Position numbers and translations under genes: made by a program
In this document: one piece after another, positions 16,455 to 23,172 of the stretch
How positions within the stretch are numbered: position 1 is the stretch's first letter
Layout of the letters: each line of letters begins with the position of its first letter
The notes under the pieces: model-generated
Told to the model about the DNA's origin: nothing
What the model saw: the letters and a program-made list of their open reading frames with translations, nothing else
The model's database searches: none
Assembly: GCA_045601325.1 (NCBI GenBank)
Contig: JAZRZI010000005.1
Span: 1-44,595, forward strand
Direction: 5' to 3'
Length of the DNA stretch: 44,595 nt
Origin: JAZRZI01 sp045601325
Lineage (GTDB): Bacteria; Bacillota_I; Bacilli_A; RFN20; CAG-826

Positions 16455-17738
16455 ATGTGGGACATTATTCAAAGCTTTTTAAATAAAACCACAATTGCTA
16501 CATTCTTTAATGGTAACGGCTGGATGAACCTTGTCATGATTCTCATTGGCATCGTTTTCCTTGTTCTTGCTATCAAATTTGATTTTGAACCATACTTATT
16601 AATTCCAATTTCTATTGGTATTATCTTAGTTAACTTATTGCCTGGCATCTATGCGGACTACACTTATAATGGCCCAACAGATCCTGCAACAATTAATAAT
16701 CTCATAGACACGTATGTGATAAAAGAGACGGCTGAAGGTAGCGGCCAATATGTTTACAATGCAATTAGCAGTGTTCCAGTATCCCAAAGAGGACTTTTAG
16801 GTGTTTTACATCTAGGTGTTGAACGCGAATTATATCCATGCTTGATCTTTATCGGTATTGGTGCGACTACAGACTTCGGTCCAATGATTGCTAATAAGAA
16901 GACAATGCTTCTTGGTGGTGCCGCTCAAATCGGTATCTTCGCTGCATTCTTTGGCGCGTTAGCTTTGGGATTAAATGGTTTTGAAGCTTCATCAATTGGT
17001 ATTATTGGTGGTGCTGATGGTCCAACAGCTATTTTGGTTTCTAGTAAAATGTTATCTGCTTCGGCAGCAAGCGGAAAACTAGCATCCTTAGATTTACAAG
17101 CTCCAATAGCATTGGCTGCTTATTCTTACATGGCTTTAGTGCCAATTATCTTCCCTCCACTTATTCGTTTATTCACAACTAAGAAAGAGCGTCTTATTAA
17201 GATGGAAACACTTAGACCTGTTAGTAAACGTGAGAAGATAATGTTCCCTATCATCTGTACTTTGGTCGTTGCACTTATCGTACCAGATGCTACTCCATTA
17301 ATTGGTTGCTTAATGTTAGGCAACTTAATTAAAGAGTCCGGTGTTGTTCCTAACTTAACAAAAACAGTTAGCAACGCATTGCTTTATATCTGCACAATTT
17401 GTTTAGGCTTATCAGTCGGCGCAACTGCAATCGGCACTGGTTTCTTAACATTAGATACATTAAAAATCTTCGGTTTGGGTATCTGTGCGTTTATCATCGC
17501 TGCTATTTGCGGCATCTTAGGTGGTAAACTCATGTGCTTGTTATCACATGGTAAGATTAACCCTATGATTGGTGCGGCTGGTGTCAGCGCTGTTCCTATG
17601 GCGGCTCGTGTTGTCCAAAAAGAAGGACAAAGAGAAGATCCGAGCAACTTCTTATTGATGCACGCTATGGGTCCAAACGTAGCTGGTGTTATTGGCTCTG
17701 CTATTGCAGCAGGTATATTAATGTCAATGTTCTTATAA
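16455..17738 (+). CDS. oadB: Oxaloacetate decarboxylase beta subunit (sodium pump)
   Basis: The beta subunit decarboxylates carboxybiotin and exports sodium ions. It is a 427-residue polytopic membrane protein; about ten hydrophobic helices are visible. The signature GGADGPTAI contains D188, the equivalent of the sodium-binding aspartate, and the C-terminal GAAGVSAVPMAARVVQKEG and HAMGPNVAGVIGSAIAAG blocks are highly conserved. An insertion at residues 60-110 (with GLLGVLHLGVERELYP after it) follows the usual layout. It starts four bases after the carrier stop without a ribosome site, so translation is probably coupled. Confidence 0.96.
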   Translation: MWDIIQSFLNKTTIATFFNGNGWMNLVMILIGIVFLVLAIKFDFEPYLLIPISIGIILVNLLPGIYADYTYNGPTDPATINNLIDTYVIKETAEGSGQYVYNAISSVPVSQRGLLGVLHLGVERELYPCLIFIGIGATTDFGPMIANKKTMLLGGAAQIGIFAAFFGALALGLNGFEASSIGIIGGADGPTAILVSSKMLSASAASGKLASLDLQAPIALAAYSYMALVPIIFPPLIRLFTTKKERLIKMETLRPVSKREKIMFPIICTLVVALIVPDATPLIGCLMLGNLIKESGVVPNLTKTVSNALLYICTICLGLSVGATAIGTGFLTLDTLKIFGLGICAFIIAAICGILGGKLMCLLSHGKINPMIGAAGVSAVPMAARVVQKEGQREDPSNFLLMHAMGPNVAGVIGSAIAAGILMSMFL

Positions 17739-17739
17739 T

Positions 17740-18459
17740 ATGAGTGAGAGTTTTAGAGAATTACATTTTCAAGAAATTGACTCTACCTCTAGCTACATTA
17801 AAAGAGAATATTTAAATTTAAATAATTTCACCTTTGTCTCTAGCGATTATCAAACTAACGGCAAAGGTAGATTAGACAGACAATGGATTAGTGGTAGAAA
17901 CACTAATCTTTTGTTTTCATTGCTTATTAAAGATCCTTTATTAGTGGATAAATACGCTTCTTTATCTATTGCTAGTGCAGTTGTTATTAGTAAAGCTTTA
18001 GAAGGTTTAGGTCTTAATAATATTTCTATAAAATGGCCAAACGATGTATACGTTAATTCTAAAAAGATATGTGGTGTGCTTTTAGAAGGCAGTGTTCCTA
18101 ATTACCTTTGCGTAGGAATTGGCCTCAATGTGAACCAAAATAAGTTTGAAGGTGTATTTAAACATCCTTGTACATCAATATCTCTAGAAACCGCTGAAAA
18201 ATATAATATTTTAGACTTAAAGAACCTAATTTATAGAAAGATTTATGAAGAATTTGTTTTAATAGGTAAAGGAAATAATAAATTTATTGAATATGCTAAA
18301 AAGCATAATTATTTAAAAGGAAAAAAAGTTTTTGCGGAAGTTAATCATAACATTCAAAAAATTGAAGTGATTGATATAAACGATGATTGCTCTTTAAAAG
18401 TAAAACTTAATGAAAAAATAATTAACTTAAATAGCGGAGAAATCTCATTTCACATCTAA
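17740..18459 (+). CDS. birA: Biotin--protein ligase (no DNA-binding domain)
   Basis: The enzyme activates biotin with ATP and attaches it to the carrier lysine. The 239 residues cover only the catalytic and C-terminal SH3-like domains. TNGKGRLDRQW corresponds to the GRGRRGR adenylate loop, and IKWPNDVYVNSKKICGVLLE and VGIGLNVNQ are standard BirA blocks. The helix-turn-helix of regulatory BirA proteins is absent, so it cannot repress biotin genes directly. It begins one base after oadB in TAATATG with no ribosome site. Its operon position implies that its main client is the carrier protein two genes upstream. Confidence 0.92.
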   Translation: MSESFRELHFQEIDSTSSYIKREYLNLNNFTFVSSDYQTNGKGRLDRQWISGRNTNLLFSLLIKDPLLVDKYASLSIASAVVISKALEGLGLNNISIKWPNDVYVNSKKICGVLLEGSVPNYLCVGIGLNVNQNKFEGVFKHPCTSISLETAEKYNILDLKNLIYRKIYEEFVLIGKGNNKFIEYAKKHNYLKGKKVFAEVNHNIQKIEVIDINDDCSLKVKLNEKIINLNSGEISFHI

Positions 18460-18460
18460 T

Positions 18461-19093
18461 ATGAAAAAATACGATTTATATTTGTTTGATTTTGACGGAA
18501 CTTTATTTGATACATTCCCTAGCTTAGCAAGGGTATTTAAAATTGCTTATGAAGCAGTCGGAATTGACTTCGATACTAATCAAACTGCTTATTTTTCTCG
18601 AATTCCTCTTCCACAGGGATATCAAGAAATAGGCGCACCTGTTGAGTTAGGCGATGTTTTTGCAGAAGTGATTGAAAGAGAAATTAATTCCAAAGAATCT
18701 GTGCATGGCACAGTTACTTACGACGATACACTCGAATTTTTTAATGAGCTAAAATCTCGTGGATATAAAACAGGTCTTGTTACTAGCAACAATGTTTGCC
18801 ATGTCCAAGATGTATTGGAGCATTTTAATATTTCTAAAGATTTCTTTGATGTATATGTTGGAAATAGAGAATGTAACCAATATAAACCAAAACCTGATCC
18901 AATTTTGAAAGCTTTGTCAATGTTTGACTACAAGGGTGATTTAAAAAAGGTTTGTTATGTTGGCGATGGCATTAACGATATGTTATCCGCTAAAAATGCA
19001 GGTGTTGATGCAATATTAGTGGATAGACACGACCATTTTAAAGATTGTGATTATTATTTAAGAATTAAAAGTTTAATGGAGCTTTTTAATTAG
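18461..19093 (+). CDS. HAD-family hydrolase, phosphoglycolate phosphatase-like
   Basis: The 210-residue protein has the four HAD motifs: DFDGTLFD (nucleophile aspartate) near residues 9-16, VTSNN (motif II), the lysine of YKPKPDP (motif III) and GDGINDM (motif IV). The helical cap between motifs I and II marks subfamily IA, with phosphoglycolate or beta-phosphoglucomutase-like relatives. The substrate is not certain. It starts one base after birA (TAA-T-ATG) and ends one base before the trehalase gene, so all three are translationally coupled. A sugar-phosphate role beside the trehalase is possible but is only inference. Confidence 0.85.
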   Translation: MKKYDLYLFDFDGTLFDTFPSLARVFKIAYEAVGIDFDTNQTAYFSRIPLPQGYQEIGAPVELGDVFAEVIEREINSKESVHGTVTYDDTLEFFNELKSRGYKTGLVTSNNVCHVQDVLEHFNISKDFFDVYVGNRECNQYKPKPDPILKALSMFDYKGDLKKVCYVGDGINDMLSAKNAGVDAILVDRHDHFKDCDYYLRIKSLMELFN

Positions 19094-19094
19094 T

Positions 19095-20309
19095 ATGGAA
19101 AATATTAGAAACGAAGTATTAAAGTATATTAAAGATAATTGGATGAATAGTGTAAGACCCGCAAATGAAAGAGTCCCATATCCATTTACTTCCCCATCTA
19201 TTTCTGGCATGTATAAGGATTTTTTCTACTGGGATACATATTTTATTAACCAGGGTTTGCTATTAGATGGTTTTGATGAACAAGTTAAAAATAACTTAGA
19301 TAATTTTGTTCACTCTATCGAAACACTAGGTTATATTCCTAATGCTACAGACCTAAATGATAGAACTCAGCCACCTTTATTCTCTAGATGTGTCTATGAA
19401 TATTATGAATATAAAAAAGACATTAATATCATTAAACATTATCTTCCTTATATTCTTAAAGAATATAATTTTTTTATGACAAAAAGACTATTACCATGTG
19501 GATTGAACAGCTTTATGGCAGTTGATTGCACTGATGAAGATATCATGGTGCATTATAGAGGTTTGTCCCCACGAGTTCTTGAATTTAGCGATGACCCAGA
19601 TACTCAAAGAGTGATAGGCAAGGATATTATTGCTATCGCAGAAAGCGGTCTTGATTTCAATATGCGTTTTAGAACTAAAGAAAGCAAGATTTCCGCACAT
19701 GCTTTTATTCATTTAGACCTTAACTGTTTCTTATATGATGTGGAATTAAAGATTGCAAAAATGTTTGAGATTTTAGGTGACGAAGATAATAAAAATAAAT
19801 TCATTAGCTATGCTAAAAAGAGAAAAGACTTAGTAAATAAATACTTATTCTGCAAAGAAAAAGGCATATATTTGGACTACAATTTTGAAGATGACACTTT
19901 CTCTGAAATTGCTTCTGTTGTTAGTTTTTATCCATATTGCTTTGGCTTATCAGACGATAAAGAAGGTGCCTTAAAATTAATTAAATTATTAGAACTTCCT
20001 TATGGCATTTCTCCTTGTGCATATAGGGGTGATGATGTTTATTTCCAATTTGACTATCCAATGGTTTGGCCTTACACATCATGGTTTACATTTAACGCTT
20101 TGAGAAATATTGGCTTGAAAACTGACGCTGATCGAATCGCTACAAAATATATGAGTTGCGTTGAAAACAATTTCGTAAAAACTAATCGTATTTGGGAAAA
20201 ATATGATGGTAGAGATGGCTCTATTGGTGTTAGTTTTGAATACGAAACTCCGGAAATGCTTGGTTGGTCAGCAGGAGTTTATAGATTTTTTAGCACAAAA
20301 ATTGATTAA
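19095..20309 (+). CDS. Trehalase-like glycoside hydrolase (GH37-related)
   Basis: This 404-residue protein resembles the (alpha/alpha)6-barrel trehalases, which hydrolyse trehalose to two glucose. The block DFFYWDTYFINQGLL matches trehalase signature one (YWDxYF), QFDYPMVWPYTSWFTF resembles signature two, and near the end WEKYDGRDG and YETPEMLGWSAGVYRF resemble EKYD and the FGWTxGV ending. The length is shorter than E. coli trehalases (about 550). No signal peptide is present, so it acts in the cytoplasm. Another GH15/GH63-like sugar hydrolase remains possible. It is the last gene of the pckA operon. Confidence 0.75.
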   Translation: MENIRNEVLKYIKDNWMNSVRPANERVPYPFTSPSISGMYKDFFYWDTYFINQGLLLDGFDEQVKNNLDNFVHSIETLGYIPNATDLNDRTQPPLFSRCVYEYYEYKKDINIIKHYLPYILKEYNFFMTKRLLPCGLNSFMAVDCTDEDIMVHYRGLSPRVLEFSDDPDTQRVIGKDIIAIAESGLDFNMRFRTKESKISAHAFIHLDLNCFLYDVELKIAKMFEILGDEDNKNKFISYAKKRKDLVNKYLFCKEKGIYLDYNFEDDTFSEIASVVSFYPYCFGLSDDKEGALKLIKLLELPYGISPCAYRGDDVYFQFDYPMVWPYTSWFTFNALRNIGLKTDADRIATKYMSCVENNFVKTNRIWEKYDGRDGSIGVSFEYETPEMLGWSAGVYRFFSTKID

Positions 20310-20317
20310 CAATTATT

Positions 20318-20947
20318 CTATAAAATAGAACTTAATAAAGTCCAAATCGCTAGTGTGATAAGAATGCATCCTCCTATTATGGAGGATATTTCGAATTTTC
20401 CTTTTAATAATTTATCAAACCAGTGACCTAAAAATAGGCCAACAAGTGAAATGATAAATGTGATCACAGTAATTATTGATATATGTAAGAAAATAGTGGC
20501 ATTATTTGATAATCCAGAATGCAAAGAAATGCCTACTGTTAGAGCGTCAATTGCAGTAGCTACTCCCATAATAAGAACTTCTTTAATTGAGAATTTTTTC
20601 ATTTCTTTTTGACCACTAGGTTTTTTAATGTCGATAATTGCTTGTATTAACATTTTTAAACCAATAAAAAGAAGCAATCCAAACGCAATCCAGGTAATAA
20701 TAGTGGACATAATTCCACTTGCTTTTTCACCTGCGGTTTCACCGACAGCGTATTGAATTCCTTCAATAATCCAATAACCTGCTAATGGCATTAATCCTTG
20801 CATTACACCAAACACACCAGCGATAAAAAAAGACTTCTTTTTATTGATGTCCGAATATATTAATCCGTCAGTCACACTTACTGCGAATGCATCCATTGAA
20901 AGTGCAACTGCAAACAACAAAATTTCGAGAATAATTTGCCAAGTCAT
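20318..20947 (-). CDS. mntP: Manganese efflux pump, MntP family
   Basis: MntP proteins export Mn2+ and have six membrane helices in two repeats. This one has 209 residues. Repeat one contains AVALSMDAFAVSVTDG and repeat two contains ATAIDALTVGISLHSG; the aspartates in both are the conserved transport residues. The C-terminal helix pair follows. It is convergent with the trehalase gene, with eight bases between stops and only a weak hairpin. No yybP-ykoY riboswitch is possible because TATAAT lies seven bases before the ATG, which predicts a leaderless mRNA. Confidence 0.9.
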   Translation of the reverse strand: MTWQIILEILLFAVALSMDAFAVSVTDGLIYSDINKKKSFFIAGVFGVMQGLMPLAGYWIIEGIQYAVGETAGEKASGIMSTIITWIAFGLLLFIGLKMLIQAIIDIKKPSGQKEMKKFSIKEVLIMGVATAIDALTVGISLHSGLSNNATIFLHISIITVITFIISLVGLFLGHWFDKLLKGKFEISSIIGGCILITLAIWTLLSSIL

Positions 20948-20954
20948 AGCAAAG

Positions 20955-20983
20955 ATTATACTTAACTATTTTTTTGTATGCAA
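20955..20983 (-). promoter_or_regulatory. Promoter of mntP (leaderless)
   Basis: On the minus strand TATAAT is at 20960-20955, seven bases before the ATG, and a weak TTGCAT is 17 bases upstream. No ribosome site is present. Confidence 0.6.
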
Positions 20984-21015
20984 TAGTGATTTTTAAAAAA
21001 TCTTTGATTTTTTAC

Positions 21016-21044
21016 TTTACATATTTTACCATAAATTTTATAAT
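21016..21044 (+). promoter_or_regulatory. Promoter of the serine hydrolase gene
   Basis: TTTACA (21016-21021) and TATAAT (21039-21044) have a 17-base spacer. The leader of about 55 bases carries two palindromes and GGAGG. Confidence 0.75.
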
Positions 21045-21052
21045 AAAAATGA

Positions 21053-21091
21053 GTTAGTTTAAACTAACGTCTATAGTTAGTTGTGACTAAC
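21053..21091. promoter_or_regulatory. Tandem palindromic operators
   Basis: GTTAGTTTAAACTAAC (21053-21068) is a perfect 16-base palindrome. A second copy, GTTAGTTGTGACTAAC (21076-21091), matches at 13 of 16 positions. Their centres are 23 bases apart. Both lie just after the expected start of transcription, the position of a repressor site. The shape suits a dimeric TetR- or PadR-type repressor; no such gene is in the window. Confidence 0.7.
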
Positions 21092-21105
21092 ATGGAGGTA
21101 TTTTT

Positions 21106-22578
21106 ATGTTTGAAAAAATCACACCAGAACAAGCGGGGGTAAAATCCGAATCTTTAATCAAATTTATTAAGACTCTAGAAGATAATGATTTGAACACTCA
21201 CTCAATACTTTTCATGAAAGGCGACAAGATATTCTTTGAAGCTTATTACAAACCTTTCCATCAAGATTATTTGCATAGGATGTATTCCGAAACAAAGTCA
21301 TTTGTCTCTATTGCGATTGGCTTATTATTAGAAGAAGGCAAATTAAATTTAGATGATCCTATAATAAAATATTTTCCTGAATATATAGATTTCAAACCTC
21401 ATCCTTACCTTAGAAAACAAACCATTAAAGATATGTTAATGATGAGAACATGTATTGATTTGCCACTCGGTTGGTTCTATCAGGAAGAAAATGATAGAGT
21501 TTCTTTATATTTCCACACAAAACCTTGCAGACCTTCTGGAATGTATTTCAAATACGATAGCGATGGCAGTCAAGTATTATCAACATTAGTTGAAAAACTT
21601 TCTGGTATGAAGTTACTAGATTATTTAAAATATAAACTTTTCAACAAAATGGGCACTTTCAAAACAGCCTATACTTTAGACACGCCTACAGGCACTACAT
21701 GGGGTGATTCATCACTTATTTGTACTTTAAGAGATATTGCTAGTTTTGGAAGACTAGTAATGAATTATGGTGTTTATAATGGTGAACGTTTGATGGATTC
21801 TGAGTATTTATTTACAGCGACATCAAAACTTGTCGATAATAAAGAAACAGTATACCAAACCATTGCTTCATTTGGTTATGGCTATCAAATTTGGCATTTG
21901 GAAGGTAACGCATTTGCATTCTTCGGAATGGGGGACCAATTAGTCTTTATGTTCCCTGATCAGGATGTGTTATTTGCCATTAACTCCAGCAATCAAGGAA
22001 ATCAAAATTCTCGTTATACAATATATAAAGCAGTTAAAGAAATTATCGTTTCAATGAGCAACTCTTCTATAGAAGAAAACAGAATAGCAAATGTTGATCT
22101 AGAACAAATGACTTGCGATTTAAAATTAAGATGTTTGCCTGAAGGTATAACCTCAAGCCTAGAAAAAGATATTTCTGGTATCACATATGTTTGTGAGAAA
22201 AATCAAATGGGAATCAAGGAATTCAAACTAAACTTAACCGCGTTAAATGGTTCATTTGAATATGTTAATGAACAAGGCAAAAAAGTTATCAATTTCGGCA
22301 GAGGATTTAATATATTTGAAACGTTCCCACAAGAAGGATATTCAAATATGATTGGCAAGATTAAGTCAGAAAACTATTTCTATAAATGTGCCAATAGTGG
22401 ATGTTGGCTTGATAACGAAAAATTCTTAATTGAAGTTGAAGTTATTGACAAGTACTTTGGCAATCTATCAATTTTCATCTCTTTTAAAGACAATGTTGCA
22501 AGTCTTTTTATGAAGAAAAATGCTGAAAACTTCTTCAGAGAATATTTTGGAGAGGCTTTCGCGAAACAAAAAAGATAG
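21106..22578 (+). CDS. Serine hydrolase, beta-lactamase class C-like
   Basis: The N-terminal 330 residues form a penicillin-binding/serine-hydrolase domain with nucleophile S61 and base K64 in SETKS. A YDSDGS motif in the middle takes the place of the usual Y-x-N, and FGYGYQIWH near residue 255 is a common block of the 6-aminohexanoate-dimer hydrolase/EstB group. The remaining 150 residues form a separate C-terminal domain that I do not recognise. No signal peptide is visible, so it is probably cytoplasmic and not a periplasmic beta-lactamase. The substrate is unknown. Tandem palindromes in its leader suggest that it is repressed until a ligand appears. Confidence 0.82.
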   Translation: MFEKITPEQAGVKSESLIKFIKTLEDNDLNTHSILFMKGDKIFFEAYYKPFHQDYLHRMYSETKSFVSIAIGLLLEEGKLNLDDPIIKYFPEYIDFKPHPYLRKQTIKDMLMMRTCIDLPLGWFYQEENDRVSLYFHTKPCRPSGMYFKYDSDGSQVLSTLVEKLSGMKLLDYLKYKLFNKMGTFKTAYTLDTPTGTTWGDSSLICTLRDIASFGRLVMNYGVYNGERLMDSEYLFTATSKLVDNKETVYQTIASFGYGYQIWHLEGNAFAFFGMGDQLVFMFPDQDVLFAINSSNQGNQNSRYTIYKAVKEIIVSMSNSSIEENRIANVDLEQMTCDLKLRCLPEGITSSLEKDISGITYVCEKNQMGIKEFKLNLTALNGSFEYVNEQGKKVINFGRGFNIFETFPQEGYSNMIGKIKSENYFYKCANSGCWLDNEKFLIEVEVIDKYFGNLSIFISFKDNVASLFMKKNAENFFREYFGEAFAKQKR

Positions 22579-22594
22579 ATTTTCTTAAAAATAT

Positions 22595-22622
22595 TTGACA
22601 CTTATTAAATTAATAATATAAT
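22595..22622 (+). promoter_or_regulatory. Promoter of the rimP-nusA-infB operon
   Basis: TTGACA (22595-22600) and TATAAT (22617-22622) are perfect consensus with a 16-base spacer. Transcription should start near 22629 and give a leader of about 73 bases. Confidence 0.85.
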
Positions 22623-22656
22623 AAGTATGCATTTGAAAAAGTGCATTGCTCTGAAT

Positions 22657-22687
22657 AAGAGTGACCGAAATGGCCACTCTTTGTTTT
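22657..22687 (+). promoter_or_regulatory. Leader hairpin of rimP, possible attenuator
   Basis: AAGAGTGACC (22657-22666) pairs with GGCCACTCTT (22672-22681) with one mismatch and a GAAAT loop, and a TGTTTTT run follows. A smaller hairpin (22628-22645, TGCATTT with AAGTGCA) precedes it. A terminator-like hairpin directly before rimP is known in many Bacillota as the rimP leader. It could end transcription early and tune the nusA operon. Confidence 0.6.
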
Positions 22688-22701
22688 TAAAGGACATATT
22701 T

Positions 22702-23160
22702 ATGGATATCAAAACACTAGAAACTAACATATCTAAAAAGCTAGAAACTATTGGCTATGAATTAGTCAGCATAACTAGCAAATTCATTAAAGGTGACACA
22801 ATTTTGGAAGTTGTCGTTGATAGAGTTGAACCTATCGATATGGATGCTATTGTTGAAGTCTCCAATGTATTAAACGCTTATGTTGATGAATTAGATCCAT
22901 TCGATCATCCTTATACATTTGATATATCCTCATTAGGAGCAGAAAAACCTCTTAAGATTGAAAAATTACATGATTATGTTGATTCTTATATCCACGTACA
23001 TCTTATCAATCCTATTGAAGGCGAAAACATTTATGAAGGCACTCTAGTTGCTGTCTTTGAAGATAAAATTCAACTATCTTATAAAGTAAAAACTAGAACT
23101 AAAACTGTTGATATAACAAAAACAAATATATCAAAAATTCGTTTAGCAATTAAATTTTAA
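22702..23160 (+). CDS. rimP: Ribosome maturation factor RimP
   Basis: RimP helps assemble the 30S subunit. The true start is the ATG at 22702, ten bases after AAAGGA; an ATG 75 bases upstream in the same frame lies in the leader hairpin and is not used. The 152-residue product has the N-terminal alpha/beta domain with ELVSITSKFIKGDTILEVVVDR and the DALPF-like DELDPFDHPYTFDISSLGAEKPL block that marks the family, then the C-terminal SH3-like domain. It leads the rimP-nusA-ylxR-infB-rbfA operon; nusA starts 12 bases later. Confidence 0.93.
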   Translation: MDIKTLETNISKKLETIGYELVSITSKFIKGDTILEVVVDRVEPIDMDAIVEVSNVLNAYVDELDPFDHPYTFDISSLGAEKPLKIEKLHDYVDSYIHVHLINPIEGENIYEGTLVAVFEDKIQLSYKVKTRTKTVDITKTNISKIRLAIKF

Positions 23161-23172
23161 GGAGTAAAAATT

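Noticed and set aside
20310..20340. Terminator between the trehalase and mntP genes
   Set aside because: TTCTA-TAAAA-TAGAA gives only a five-pair stem without a good T-run, so I did not list it as a terminator.
20948..21015. Manganese (yybP-ykoY) riboswitch before mntP
   Set aside because: The -10 box is seven bases before the mntP ATG, leaving no room for a leader RNA.
22627..22701. Upstream in-frame start for rimP at 22627
   Set aside because: It would place coding sequence through two hairpins and starts four bases after the -10 box. The ATG at 22702 has AAAGGA and gives the normal RimP N-terminus.
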